NCBI GenBank assembly: GCA_017893485.1
Contig: CM030362.1
Location: 259,486,255 to 259,550,254, forward strand
DNA: 64,000 nucleotides
Reading direction: 5' to 3'
Source: Hemerocallis citrina
Lineage: Eukaryota > Streptophyta > Magnoliopsida > Asparagales > Asphodelaceae
Under the pieces are notes generated by a model. The model saw nothing but the letters and a program-made list of their open reading frames with translations, did not search any database and was not told the origin of the DNA. This document shows, one piece after another, positions 20,493 to 32,775 of this stretch (within the stretch, counting starts at the first letter, position 1; each line of letters starts with the position of its first letter). A program made the position numbers and the translations under genes.

Positions 20493-21870
20493 CTAAGAGG
20501 TAAAGGATCCTTTCTCAACATCCACGACATCCAGCTCGGCCGCCCGCTGCAAGGCCTCTACTTTCGCATCGAAGGCAAAGCCCTCGATCTTGAGGCACAG
20601 ATACCTTATCTTCATATGTGTAAGGTCCGTGCCATACCCTACATCATGGGCATCGAGCACCTGCAGCACGGTCTCGTCCAACTCCATATTGTCCTTATTT
20701 TTCCGTTGAGCCGTTTCATCCAGTTCACCCCGCAGTCTCTTCTCTTCGGCTTGCCATGCTAGCCGTTCCTCGGCCCATCTACCCTTCTCAGCCAGCAACT
20801 CATGCCGAGCCTTTTTCTCCCCCTCTAACTCCTTCTCAGCATCCTTAACAGCCTGCCAAAGCTCCTGATTCCGACGCACCAAATCTCTACAGTTCTCCTC
20901 GGACTCCTGGGCCCATATGAGCATCGCGCCGAGTCTCCACTTCAGCTCAACCCCAGTGACGGCAGCCTGTAGAAAGGAAATGTTAAAGAAAATGAAAACC
21001 AAGGAAAGACACCGGCGACAAGTAAAATATCCGTACCAGGATCGAAGCCTAAGCCCAATGAGCGTAGACTTAGTCCTGGGCCTCCCTCTTTAAGGACACC
21101 AGTTCTTTGGGAGCTGCCAGATTCTTGAATACCTGGGTTGCATTCATGCTGTCTGTTAGCAGATCCGCCTCCATGATAGTTCAGGAGGGTATCCATGCCT
21201 TTGCCGGTGATGGCGGCTTTAGTGCTGTCCTACCACCCAGTTGCGAAGTTCCCTCGGCGGTGACCAATGACCCCGTGACGTTCGGGGGGTCAACATCCCT
21301 TCCCTTCTTCTTCTGCAGAGGAGCGACTGAAGAAGGGGAGTGTGGGCACTTCGAGGATCCCCCATTTGTTTTCTTTCCTTTGGGGTCCTCAGTCATCGCA
21401 ACCATCGCTTCGTTCGACTTGGCCTTCCCTTTAACCACCTTCTTCTCCGCTTCTGCCTTGGCCTTCACCCCTGCCTCGGCTCGAGGGTCAGCCTTGGTCT
21501 TAGCCTTGGCCTAAGCTCTTGTCTTATCCTCGGCTTCCTCCTTCTCAGGCTTTTCGGCTAGGCGCCTTTTCATCAAATGTTCATAGGAAACCATGACAGA
21601 AAGAAGAATAAGATTGATAAGGGGGTAGCGAAGGCAACGAAGGAAAATCATGAAGGGAGAGCTAGCAGAAGAAAGCAATATATAGGCATGAAAGGGACAT
21701 CGAATACAGTGCGCTCACATGGCAAGCGTGGAACATGTGGGTCCCTAGACCGTTGGTTTCCCCATCAGCGAGACCCTTCAAATTCGCACTCCGAGCTTTT
21801 GCTGCTCCGAGGTTCAGAATCCTACACGGTCTCAATCACAAACAGGTACTGAGTCTCCAATGCCTCCACC
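20493..21870 (-). pseudogene. Tat2 antisense gene B: basic region plus coiled coil
   Basis: Two minus-strand exons-like blocks. 21560-21180 is Lys/Ala/Glu-rich (KAKAEAEKKVVKGKAK) with proline-rich end and at least one stop. 21002-20493 is a strong coiled coil (EELAWQAEEKRL-type heptads, LVRRNQELWQAVKDAEKEL). It follows gene A on the same strand with a gap holding gene A's 3' end, an arrangement repeated in Tat1 (gene B at 35335-38634). Function unknown; no catalytic motif. Confidence 0.55.
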
Positions 21871-22033
21871 CAAGATGACAATCCGACCACGAAGGATCAT
21901 CAGAAAATTTTGAAGTTAAAAGCAAAATCAAGGCTTAATATTATTTAAAAATCCTTATCATTTCATCAAAAATAATCGGGTACAATGGCCAGTGGCCAGT
22001 CTGCGTTCGAAAAAAAAAAACGAAAAATAAAAG

Positions 22034-25000
22034 CTAAGGCAAGGGGGGATCCTCCCCAGAAGCCGAATAAGCATCGACCCCTCCTACGACCCTGGGAATA
22101 GATCTAACATCTGATCCCGACTCCGAAGGAATCTCGATGGGGGTTGTGGGTGAAACCCCCGGCGAGGGCAGATGAACGCGTTCATCACTTACATCTTCAG
22201 AGGGCCCGTAAGTAGGACTGGCACCAGCCCCCAGGTCAGAGGGAATCACGCGAGAAGTCGTGGGAGAAGTAAAAAATTCTGGGTCGTATTCAAGACGGCC
22301 AAGGCTGGGATGGGGGTGCTCCGTCGGATGCGCTTAATGACTTGTTTGAAATCATGTTCCTCGCCATCGACAATTTCATCCGCAACACCCACTAATTCCG
22401 ACTGGGCTTTGGTCAATTGGTGTTCCATCGTGTCTTTCTCATCCAACAGTACCCTGTGGGCAGATCGCTCTTCACCAGGGTCGTCCTCTGGTTCCGCCGA
22501 CTTCTTTCCCAATTTCTTCTCTTTCTTCTCCAATGCTTCAACGCGCTCGTGCTCCTCCTGACATCTCTTCTTCTACCGTTCCGCCTTCTGATCTGCAAGG
22601 TCTAGCAAGCGCTCATACCGCCTCTTCATCTCAGCACCGTAGAAGGTGGCATGTAGAAAAAACTCAGAAAGTTATCAAGGAATGGTACACTTACAATGCA
22701 AAATACTTGAACACTTACTAGTATGGCCTTTTGATAAAAATGAAGGAAACACGAATTTGTGGTCTCTAGGGCGAGGGCCTCCTGATCCCTCGGACGAGCA
22801 AGGTTCTTCACTACTTCCCGAGCTATCTCCAACTCCATGACGGAGTCAAGCTCCCCCACTGACCAGTCTGGTCTGGAGAGCCTAGCAGCCTCGTCGGCAG
22901 TCCTCAACAACCTCTCGCTTGGTCGCCCTCTAGGAGCCTCCTCCAGGCCACAAACCTTTAAAGCCTTGGGTCTTTTCGGCAAGTGCTTCGAGGCGGGCGC
23001 CTCGATCTTCCTCTTGCCTTTACGGTCAACTTTCGATGCCTTCCGAGGCTCCGACTCTAGGGCAACCATCACACCAGCACATGCAGAGAAAAACAGAATC
23101 AGATAAGGCAATGTACCAGTACAATAAGTCGAGAGCAAAATAACTTAACCGAGCCAACGAAGCTTAAACCAACGTCAACCAACCTCTCTTCTGACATTTG
23201 CAGCCAGTCGACTCTAGTGCCCTTCTCGAAGAGTCTCTAAAACTCGGTACTCTCCTCCGAGCTTAGATCATGGGACGTTAGGGCATCCTTCTTTGGCAGG
23301 CCCTTGTACGATCACTTGGTGGGAATGTCCCATGGCTCAGAACCTCGAACGATAAAGTATCTCTTCTTCCAACCCTTCATGGAATTGGGATGGCCGTGCC
23401 TCACTTGGTACCCCTGACATGGCAAGATATACCATTGATAGGGGTGACTCGACAGTGCTCTAAAGCCCAAACACGCCTGAAAATATTTGAGGTAGAGAGG
23501 AACCCCTCTCTCGTGACAGACCATGATGAAGCTCGTCAACTGCTTCCATGAGTTCGACGCATACTGCATGAGGCTCAAGTTTGCCAAGTTCAACACTTCC
23601 TTTATAAAGGGATGGAGAGGAAGAGGCAGGCCCGAGTGGAACATATCGATATTCATTATACACAGCATCCCCAGAAGGTTGGCATTTTGTCGAAGGCCGG
23701 AGTTTGGAAGCATCACCTCGAATTGGGGACAAATATGATAAATCGCCCGAAGCGACTCAAGTTTATTTGTAGCCAAGACACTCTTCACCTTATCTATGTA
23801 TGCTATCGACCTATTTGACAAAGGTAGAACACCGAAGCCATGCTCATCCTTCAGATCTTCCTGATACCTTCAGATAGACATCGTTCGTACCAGCGCATGG
23901 TCAAGGGGGAGTTGAATCCTCTCTGGTCTCGATGATCATGTCTTACAGGGAGACACAACCGACAGGATCTAAACTTCCAACACCATCTCTTCGAGATCAC
24001 CCACATGTCTCTCCTCGCCCTCTGCCAATCGTTCTTCGCCCCTATGATCACCTCCACCATCTGACGCGTGGGGTGATTCTCGATTTCCCTTCACCAAACT
24101 AGCCATGGCCTCGTCGGTCCTAGTCTCATTTTCGACTCAGCTATGATCTTCTCCCTCAAAACTAGAGATTTTGTCACGTCTCGCTTTCCAAAATATGAAA
24201 ATATGGGCATGCAATTAAGGTCGAGTGAATGATATAAACACATCATTCATAAGCTGTAACAGTCAAATCAACAATATAAGATATAATCACAACCACGCAG
24301 GCAAAGTACAATCGCATAAAAAATAAATAAACTTCAATAATCCATGAAATAAATTCACAAAATAATATTCAACATCTGGAATAAACTTCGAGACAAAAAA
24401 CGCCCGTAAAACAATGTATGGAAACAACAATAGTAACTAGAAAAGCATGAAACAAGAAACTAAATGTTGGCTAAATAAAAAGAATCCAGCTTCGTCATCC
24501 AGAATATTTGTTCACCTAGTCCTTCAGTCAGTTCTTCTCCTGTACCTGTGATTTCAACAGCTAGAGTTTGGGGGGGGGTGTCCGATAGAGTAAGTTACAG
24601 ACTATAAGTAGTAACAAGCAGTGAACAATAGAACATGACATAGCAAGGAACAATCAACAAGAACAAGGAATTATATGATCAAGTATGGAACAAGTAACAA
24701 GTGTAACGTGTAAACGGGTAACGGGACAGCATGTAAACATGTAAACAGGGATCATGTAACTTGTAGACAGAAATCATGTAACTTGTAAATGAGAATCAAG
24801 CACGTGCTCAGTGTTAGCCTTAAGTTTATTAATATTTTATTAATCCTATCTAATGCACGCAATCCTACGTCTCATACCACAGGTTCGGATGCATACAAAC
24901 ATTATAACATCTAGACTCTAACGGTGAATTCTATATGATTATGTACTCGGATCTTCCAGTGACAATAACAAGAATCATATTATGTAATCAGGAGCATCTA

Positions 25001-27753
25001 ACACGAAAACATGTAATCATGTAAGCATGTAATGGATTCTAGAGTTGGCTCACATCGTTTCAAGACGTGGCACTTAGTTCCATATAACTTGTAAGCAAGA
25101 ACAGGTAAACATGTAACAAAAGTCACTATTACGAGAAACATGGACCTCCTTCAGAGTACACTCTCCTATATTGTTCACTATTAGATCTTTCCCTTATTAC
25201 CCTGGCTTGTAATTCTTTTACTATAATTAAACTTGAACATGCAACAATGAGAACAGGTATCAGGACAGGATCAAGAAGATATCAAGGGATATGCAATGCA
25301 GGATATAAAATTCAATTTATAAAATGGGAGAAATAAATATATTTATATTATATACATGAAGGTACAAATTCTGGACAGCAATACCATATTGTACTAAAAT
25401 CCACTTTCCCGCTACTACAAGAAAGAGAACCCAGTTCCGTCAAGAGTTCCAGAGACTAGACTCTCTGCCGGTTCCAACTCATATTCACACGATATATTAT
25501 AATTATATTAATTTTGTGTATAATTTTATTCTCTACTGGTTTCATGTTCAGGAAGCATGTTAGGGTCAAATTCTTATATATATAAGTTGATTGTAAATTC
25601 ATTTAAAAATCTTTAAAAAACCATAATTTAGTTCTTAACAGTGTTCAGCAACAACACGATTAATTTAAGGTCTAAATTCTTAATTTAATTTACTGTTTCA
25701 ATTAGTTAAACAAGGTAGTGTATTTTCAGACTGTATTCTAGAATTCATATGTTACACCACGAGAATCTGAAATATCTTGCAATTCGTAAGTCGAATTACA
25801 AATCCGTCAGATAGTCGGGATTCTAGACACAGAGGGCTACAGTTCTCATTCATAAAGTTCTAATTAATATTGTTTGCAACTATGTGAAAAGTCTGGTTCT
25901 ATACTGAACAAGTGCTCTGGCAGCAACCTAAGGTCATGTTCTCATATACATAATGGGTCTGGAAATTCATCAGTTAATCTTATAAAAATTACAGAGTGAC
26001 TCCTAATCATGTCTAGTAACATCTTAGTTAATCTCAAGTCTTCATTTTACTTATAATACAATATTTTAAATATTAAATCGTGTCGATAAGCCTCTAGACA
26101 GAAATCTGGAATAAAAAACCTAGAAGTATTAAAAATATGATAACTTACAGTCTATAAATAAGAATTTAGATCCGTTGAATGTTTTAGAAACTAGATTCAA
26201 AGGGATATGACTTCCATTTATAAATGTTAAATTAATTCTAAAAGAAATTGGGTCAAAAATTCATTACAAGATGTTAAAATAGCATGGAACAACAAAACAT
26301 ACTCCTACGCAACAATCATGATAATCAGTCCACATATAGATATAACAAGAAATGAACCAACATTTATACTCAATAATTAGGATGGATTTCTACTGTTAGC
26401 ATGACAAAAATTATTATCACTGTAGCATTAAATTCATGAATCTAGTTAAAACATCATATACAACCGAAATGCATTCAAATCATTATTTTTTCTACTTAAC
26501 GTGCTTCCTAGTTTATGTTCATGTAGTGTATGCATATGATGACAGATAACATTGCTTAGGATTGAGTCAAGGAAACAGCATGAAAAGAGAGTTATTATTT
26601 TGTTTCGCCAATGAACCCGTATAATCTCCTTGAAGGGTAACAAGTAAAATGAGATACGATGAACAAAATAACGAGCTACTTGCGGAGATCAAATAATTCT
26701 TGAACTAGAACAACAACTTGGTTCAAGAGAACTTGCCTTATACGACGTTTGCATGTACGGCGAGAACACACAGCCAGCAGCGGCAGCACGCACAAGCTAC
26801 AGCGGTAGCACAAGAAAGAACGGCTGCAACACATAGCGACAGCAACGACAGCGGCACAACAGCGAGGACGACAACGGTGGAGGCAGCGACGGGTACGGGA
26901 TAACAACGGCCTTGTGTACTGTCATCGGAGGCAGAAGGCAATGTCGACTGCAGTCGGTGGTGACTGGTGATCGGCGACGAGGGGGGGGGGGTGATGGTCA
27001 GAGGCAGGGTGAGCTGGGGTTCGAGCTGCTTGGTTGGTCGCGTGCGAGCACGAGAGGGCGAGGGGCTTTGGGATGGCGATGAGGGGATCCAGCAGCGCGC
27101 ACGGGTGGCGAGGGGAGAAGAAGACGGTGGTGGTGCTTGGATGGGTGCTGTGCTCAAGGATGGCGATGGGAGGGAGAGGATGAGGAGAGAGGAAGTCGGG
27201 AGAGAGAGTTAGCGGCTGATGAGAGAGTAATTAGGGTTTAATGATTAGGGTCAGGGATTAATTAGTATATATAGAGGATTAAGGTTAGTGAGTTTTGATT
27301 ATGGTTAACGGGTTTTGGGGTTTGGGTTAGGATTTAAAAAGAAAACAACTAAGAATAAAATAGATGAAATTAGATATCTAATACATAATAAAATAAAATA
27401 AAGTGTACTGAAACCCCAGGGTTCAAGCCAAAAGAATTTAGATGATCAAATGAGAACAAATGAGTTTCAAGGAATAGCAAGATTTATTAATAAATTAATC
27501 AGAATACAAGAATTTAAGAAAGGAAGAATTACAATAGAAATCTGCAAAATCAGAAACAGGGGATACAGATTTCATCGATATCCACATCCGGCTCTGGCGA
27601 GATCTCGCGTGTTGACCCCGAATTTATTGGTTCACTTCTCCTCGAAGAGGGTCGACCTGATGAACTCGCGGCCGATCCACCTCGTGAAGAGCTGGTCTTC
27701 GACCCACTGCCGTCACCAGAAGAGGACGAGCTACCGATTTCTACGGTTGACAT
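22034..27753 (-). pseudogene. Tat2 antisense gene A (gypsy-associated 'putative transposon' domain), split by an LTR
   Basis: Starts with ATG at 27753 and a Ser/Gly-rich acidic leader (MSTVEIGSSSSSGD...) to 27568, is cut by the solo LTR at 24172-27567 (duplication GATTT), and resumes from 24171 with EGED...; stops appear at several places. The central domain (23821-23312) has SGLPLPLHPFIKEVL, NSWKQLTSF and HGHPNSMKGWKKRYFIV, the conserved block of the domain filed in Pfam as a putative gypsy-type transposon protein (PF04195). Basic (23060-22760) and coiled-coil (22620-22246) parts follow. The 3' end near 22000 shares ACTGGCCAC with the Tat1 copy. Encoded opposite to the element's own sense strand. 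Confidence 0.75.
24172..27567 (-). mobile_element. Solo LTR, family C copy 3 (minus strand)
   Basis: Left end TGTCACGTCTCGC, right end GGGGATACA, 3396 bp, flanked by GATTT at 24167-24171 and 27568-27572. It interrupts the first coding exon of Tat2 gene A. Array of CATGTAAAC/CATGTAACTTG-type units at about 24690-24800. GC-rich leader about 26740-27215. TATATA near 27266 (minus). Confidence 0.85.
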
Positions 27754-28246
27754 AACCGGAGTCACAACCTTGAACAGAGGAATTCCAGATGTAAAGAAAG
27801 TAACCCCTTACAGTGATAAGAGGGAGCAAATTTATAGAGGCTGGCTGCTTCCGGAACCGTCGGCACATGTCATCCCCTCAAATTCCTTGAGTGACAGCCC
27901 ATTGAATGACTACTATCACGTGCCGACTCCTCAAGCTCCACAAAATCTGACGTGGCAAGAAGCCACGTGGATAGAATACTCAACGTCCCCCATCCCATTG
28001 ACTAACACAAGACTTCGGTTGGAAACAATTAACACCCTGGCTTGACCCTCAGCACCATATTTCGAGAATGACACCCCGACTCTGAGATTTTCGCAGTACT
28101 CACTGTCCATAAAGTTCACACCTCAGACCCATACCTCGAAAGGACACTGATTCTAATTCTAATGCGACCGTCACACCAATGCTTTTGCCACGAGTTATCT
28201 ATTCCTCGAAAATGACCAATAGCTCACTCCCGGAGTGGGGGGCTCA
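27754..28246 (-). promoter_or_regulatory. Upstream region of Tat2 gene A and element polypurine tract
   Basis: On minus, TATAAATT at 27829-27836 lies about 76 bp before the gene A ATG, consistent with an own promoter. On plus, GGAGTGGGGGGCTCA (28232-28246) abuts the LTR start at 28247 and is the polypurine tract of the plus-strand element. So sense and antisense signals lie back to back here. Confidence 0.6.
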
Positions 28247-28774
28247 TGATATGGGGAAAATCGTGGCTGATCTCTGCCGAACGATTCTAGCACGAATTAC
28301 AAAGCAACAGACTGGGCTCAACACCAACTTCTTTACTGGTCCTGGCTAGGTAGCTCCACGGGCCTTCCGTAGGTCTATTTGCACACCCAGATGAATCACC
28401 CGCCGTTTGCGGCAGACGCTCCATCGGTTATGTCGTAACCACACCCCTAAAATTACGGATCTGATCAATTCCAGATCCGAGATCAAGGGGATTTCAATAC
28501 CGCTTCGGGATCTCCCTATAACAGATTTTCCCCCAGACCTATAAATACAACATCTTTTGTACGATTAATGGGTAATCACTCTTTTTCCTAGAATTCCTTT
28601 CACTAAATTACTGACTTCTGACTTAAGTATCAGAGGGTCTATCGCCGGGATTACTCCCGGTGTTTCAGGTTTTTTTTTGCAGGTTGGCAAGTCAACTGCC
28701 TCCCAACCAATCCACTCAACACCCCTTCGGATCTAGAACGAAGATCAGGATTACTGTCGTTTTCCCCGAATACA
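28247..28774 (+). mobile_element. 3' LTR of Tat2
   Basis: Starts TGATATGGGGAAAA and ends TTTTCCCCGAATACA, so the ends form a short inverted repeat. It contains TATAAATA near 28541 and, before the end, the CGCCGGGATTACTCCCGG stem typical of plant Tat/Athila-type LTRs. About 528 bp. The exact right end is judged from the inverted ends and from resumption of FAR1-like coding sequence. No 5' LTR in the window: the left part including pol is missing. Confidence 0.65.
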
Positions 28775-28957
28775 AGAACTAATATTATTTGTTGTTCCCA
28801 CACCCCCAAAAACCCCAAAAAACAACTGCAACAGGGATAAACCTTCTCCAGCCATGGAATCAATAAGATTTTTGCACTTCTGTGTGCAGTGAAATCGTTT
28901 ATGAGATCTGTGCATACTTACTTTGTCTCGACTAGTGATGACATGCACATGTTCTTC

Positions 28958-29407
28958 GAAAATTTTGCCGTACTGCCCCACTTTTTGAAAATATTTAGCG
29001 CTCTACCCTACTTCCCAAAACAATTAGCGATCTGCCCTTGTTTAGGACACGTCAGCATAAACCGTTATTGGAAATAACGACATAGGTTATTTAAGTGCCG
29101 TTATTTTCAATAACGGCATCTATTTTATATTTTTTTTCATGCCGTTATTTGGAATAACGGCATCAGTATATTTCTCTTACAAGTGTGAATCTTCTAACTT
29201 TAAAAAGTTCTAAGCGTGAAAAAAACTTTTAAATAATATCGTTATCCTGAATAACGACATTCGAATGACTGATGCCGTTATTGGAGATGATGCCATCCTG
29301 AATAACGACATTCGAATGATTGATGCCGTTATTGGAGATAACGGCATCAGTTATATATAAATATGAACTCTAGCCGTAGTTTGGAAACAGAGAGAATGAA
29401 TAAAAAG

Positions 29408-29446
<39 letters not shown>

Positions 29447-29901
29447 ACGGCATCAGTTATAATTTTTATTTTTATTTTTGAACTTTTTCGTCAGAGAGGA
29501 TGAATAGTAAGTTACTTTTTTATAAAAAAAAATTATAACTGATGCCGTTATTCCAAATAACGGCATCAGTCTTGAGAATGCCGTTATTTGAAATAACGGC
29601 ATCTGTTATAAGATTTTCACACTTGCAATTTTTTCTCTAAGTGGAGACTACAAGCTGCCAAAAAACAAAACAACCTATGCCGTTATTCCAAATAACGCCG
29701 TTATTCCAAATAACGGCATGACACTCTTTTTCAAACAGATGCCGTTATTGGGAAGAACGGCATCGAAATAACCTATGCCGTTTTTTCCAATAATGTTTCT
29801 TGCTGACGTGTTTTAAATAAGGGCATATCGCTAATTGTTTTGGAGAGTGGGGCAGAACGCCAAATCTTTTCAAAAAGTGGGGTAGTACGGGCAAAATTTT
29901 C
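28958..29901. mobile_element. Mutator-type MITE with ~100-bp terminal inverted repeats
   Basis: Ends GAAAATTTTGCC...GGCAAAATTTTC, with inverted repeats that can be followed for about 100 bp on each side (left 28958-29055, right 29806-29901; both hold AAAACAATTAGCGAT and CACGTCAGCA). Flanked by the 10-bp duplication CATGTTCTTC at 28948-28957 and 29902-29911. Long inverted repeats and a 9-11 bp duplication are hallmarks of Mutator-like elements. No transposase. The inside is an array of palindromes. Confidence 0.9.
29061..29800. repeat. Array of 21-bp GCCGTTATT/AATAACGGC palindromes
   Basis: About eleven units, each 9-bp arm GCCGTTATT, 3-nt centre, 9-bp arm AATAACGGC, at 29061, 29097, 29141, 29238, about 29325, 29543, 29579, 29676-29720 (two fused), 29740 and 29776 (degenerate). 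Most are bordered by AT/GAT on the left and AT/ATC on the right. Centres vary (TGG, TTC, GGA, CCA, TGA, GGG). An (AT)n run sits at 29408-29443 between units. Confidence 0.9.
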
Positions 29902-30362
29902 CATGTTCTTCACCATATCCAGACACTGCCCAAGTTCTGTCTTCAAGCATTTTGATCTTCTTCATTGTGTTACGTCCTACTCTTGTTTCCCCTATGTGCC
30001 TAACATTCTTTCCAACTTCTCCCTTATCATGAGTAGATCTAATACCTACCTTGTCACAAACCATCGATTTATCCAAAACTCTTTATTCACACTTCCGAGA
30101 GAGTAGTTAATTAATATTTTCTTATTCCAAACCCTGCAGAAAATCCGTAAGCACTGTAAAAGTCAGAGGCTTCATCATAGGTATTAAACTCCATCCCCAC
30201 ATGTTGCTTCGTAATACTCTGATTAATGGTACTTCGAAATACTCTGATTAATGGTACTTTGACTGCCTTCGGTATGAATATCAAGAGTTCTCTTGAAAGT
30301 AATCCCATTAGAACTATTAAGAAATTCTTCTTCCGTATGGTTAACCTAAAAGCAATAATTAT

Positions 30363-30947
30363 TGATGCGGTTTGTTTCTGGGAGGCGTGTGGATGTACCA
30401 GGTGTGAGTTCTTACTTGATTTGTATTTGAAGGAGGAAGCTACTGATCAGACGATCCTCGGCTGGCCGAGCGGTACCGGTGACAGGTTGGAGTGAGGCGA
30501 GGCTGGATGCTCGGCTCGGATCAGGGGCTCGGATCCGAGGTCTGGTGTACCTGCAGACGGTCTAGGAACACCGGGGTTTGTCCCGGTGGCAGACCCTCCG
30601 ACGATCTAGTTAGTCTCTGTGGGAGAGGAGCAGTAACTAGGGTTTTGTGGAAGAAAGATTGATTACCTGCAGACAGGGGGGAGGGTCTGGTATTTATAGG
30701 GGAAGCCAATCGGGTCCAGACCCATTTGGGGCTGGGCCGGACCTGGTTACCCGAGTGGCTGAAGCGGTGGAAAGCCGGGCGGTATAGGGCTGACGTGGCT
30801 GACGCCGGAGCGATTTCCGGGCTGACGTGGCAGAGCTCTGGGCGGTTTTCCGGTGCTGATGTGGCAGATCAGAAGGATCAGAAAGGGCGCGTATCCTGAG
30901 GGGATCCAGTGGTCCAGGAGGGGCCACGTTATTCCTGACCCATATCA
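30363..30947 (-). repeat. Tat1 3' LTR
   Basis: 585 bp, on minus TGATATGGGTC...CCGCATCA. TATAAATACC on minus at about 30696-30705. The minus-strand polypurine tract CGTGGGGCTTG abuts it at 30948-30958. The 7-bp segment ATCAGAA is doubled relative to the other LTR. Confidence 0.9.
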
Positions 30948-31384
30948 CAAGCCCCACGGTCCTGTAGGGCTGGGTGATCCAGTCGTGTAGGAGTGACTCT
31001 TTGCCTCTGGGGGAAGAGCAGATGTTGGATCTGTTATTTTTTCGAAGAGGCCAGGGGTTAGGAGGAATGGATCCCTCGTTGGAGCTTGCGCAGGAGGCCG
31101 TGTAGAGGAGTAAGAGAGCCAGAAGTGTGCATGTCGAGGCTTGGGGGTCGGCGGACGAGCCCACGGGGTCGGCGGACGAGCCCCAAGGGTCGGCAGACGA
31201 CCGCCTCACTAGTTGGAAGAGCGAGGGGACGTCGAGGCCTTCCGTTAGGGCTTGTTTGCCGAGCATTAGGGGTCGGTGGCCGAGACCCTGGGTCGGTTTG
31301 TCGAGCGCTTGGGGGTCGGCAGTCGACCTCCTTGGGTCTGTGGACGATCTCCTCGCTAGTTGGAAGAGTGAGGAGAGCACTTGG

Positions 31385-32440
31385 TGTTCGGGATGCTATC
31401 CGAGCGTCGAGCCCCCCAGAGTCAAAGGAGAGCGATTGGTTCTAGGGATGCTATCCGAGCGCTGAACCCCCAGAGTCAAAGGGGTGCGATTGGTGCTCGG
31501 GATGCTATCCGAGCGCCGAGCCACCCTGAGTCAAAGGAGAGCGATTGGAGCTCGGGATGCTATCCGAGCGCCGAGCCCCCCCAGAGTCAGAGGGGAGCGA
31601 CTGGTGCCCAGGATGCTATCTGAGCGCCGAGCCCGTCCAGAGACAAAGGAGAGCGATTGGTGCTCGGGATGCTATCCGAGTGCTGAGCCACCCTGAGTCA
31701 AAGGAGAGTTGTTGGTGCTCGCGTTTCCATTCGAGCGTCGACCCTTCTGTGAAAATAGAAGGAAAATTGGCTTGCGCTTCTATCCGAGCTCCGAGCCCCC
31801 ACTGAGAAAGACGAAGGTGGTGTGGCTCGAGCGTCGACCCTTCTGTAAAAATAGAAGGGGAGTTGGCTCGTGCTGCTATCCGAGCTCCGAGCCCCCATTG
31901 AGAAAGACGAAGGTGGTGTGGCTCGAGCTTTGATCTGAGCGTCGACCCTTCTGCGAAAAATAGAAGGAGGGTTGGCTCGTGCTGCTATCCGAGCTCCGAG
32001 CCCCCACTGAGAAGGACGAAGGTGGCCTGGCTCGAGCTTTGATCCGAGCGTCGACCCTTCTGTGAAAATAGAAGGGGGATTTTTGGCTCGTGTTTCTATC
32101 CGAGCTCCGAGCCCCCACTGAGAAAGACGAAGGTGGTATGGCTCGAGCTTTGATCCGAGTGTCGACCCTTCCATAAAAATAGAAGTGGAATTGGCTCGTG
32201 CTGCTATCCGAGCTCCGAGCCCCCACTGAGAAAGACGAAGGTGGTGTGGCTCGAGCTTTGATCTGAGCGTCGACCCTTCTGTAAAAATAGAAGGGGAGTT
32301 GGCTCGTGCTGCTATCCGAGCTTCGAGCCCCCACTGAGAAAGACGAAGGTGGCCTGGCTCGAGCTTTGATCCGAGCGTCGACCCTTCTGTGAAAATAGAA
32401 GGGGAATTGGCTCGTGCTGCTATCCGAGCGTCGACCCTTC
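31385..32440. repeat. Tandem arrays in Tat1, left of the antisense genes
   Basis: 31385-31720: six to seven units of about 55 bp containing GGGATGCTATCCGAGCG and AGTCAAAGGAGAGCGATTGG. 31740-32440: about seven units near 110 bp with GACCCTTCTGTGAAAATAGAAGG, GCTGCTATCCGAGCTCCGAG and ACTGAGAAAGACGAAGGTGG parts. Both share CTATCCGAGC with the array at 40443-40830. The long open frames across them are by-products. Confidence 0.9.
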
Positions 32441-32625
32441 TAACTTGGTGAAAATGGCCTTTTTTGGATAGAAAAGGTGAAGGGGTAGTGGGGTAATTTC
32501 ACGCTTATTGCTGACGTCATGGCACAAAGATCAAAGCTTTTTCAGATCTTGGCGGCCATTGGATCTTGTCAGATAAGATCCAACGGCCAGATCTTTATTG
32601 CGAGAATCGAGGAGTCGTTTTCCTC

Positions 32626-32633
32626 TTTAAAAA
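32626..32633 (+). promoter_or_regulatory. TATA-like box of Tat1 antisense gene A
   Basis: TTTAAAAA about 143 bp before the gene A ATG at 32776, followed by a pyrimidine-rich leader (TCTTTATCTTCATTTTC). Tat2 has TATAAATT in the corresponding place. Suggests that the accessory genes have their own promoter, opposite to the LTR promoter. Confidence 0.45.
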
Positions 32634-32775
32634 CCCATCCCCCTCTCATTTCTTTATCTTCATTTTCATTACTCACTTTCCAATTTTCAGCAAGAGCAGG
32701 AATCTTACTTGCCGTCGGCAGATTTTTCGATGATCGTAACTTTCCACACTCCAGGTTAGTATTTTTCCCCTAGTT

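Larger units (their letters stand above)
28775..30235 (-). pseudogene. FAR1/FRS-type gene remnant
   Basis: On minus: VGMEFNTYDEASDFYSAYGF (about 30200-30140), a stop and frame slip, then SMVCDKVGIR...TRVGRNTMKKIKMLEDR and W-x-V-SGYGEEH (30076-29912). After an inserted MITE it goes on with VHVITSRDKVSMHRSHKRF and LIDSMAGEG (28947-28800). This is the order of the FAR1 DNA-binding domain (MuDR-derived, WRKY-GCM1-like zinc finger ending in E-H-N-H) and the start of the linker. FAR1-family proteins are transcription factors of light signalling descended from MULE transposases, so it could also be a MULE transposase itself. Broken by stops, the MITE and the Tat2 LTR. Confidence 0.75.

Noticed and set aside
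22172..22561. Plus-strand 129-codon frame
   Set aside because: Shadow of the coiled-coil part of Tat2 gene A on minus.
27550..27765. Independent Ser-rich small gene
   Set aside because: It is the first exon of Tat2 antisense gene A, separated from the rest by a solo LTR with GATTT duplications.
31698..32334. Minus-strand frames of about 155 codons and overlapping plus frames
   Set aside because: By-products of the ~110-bp tandem array in Tat1.
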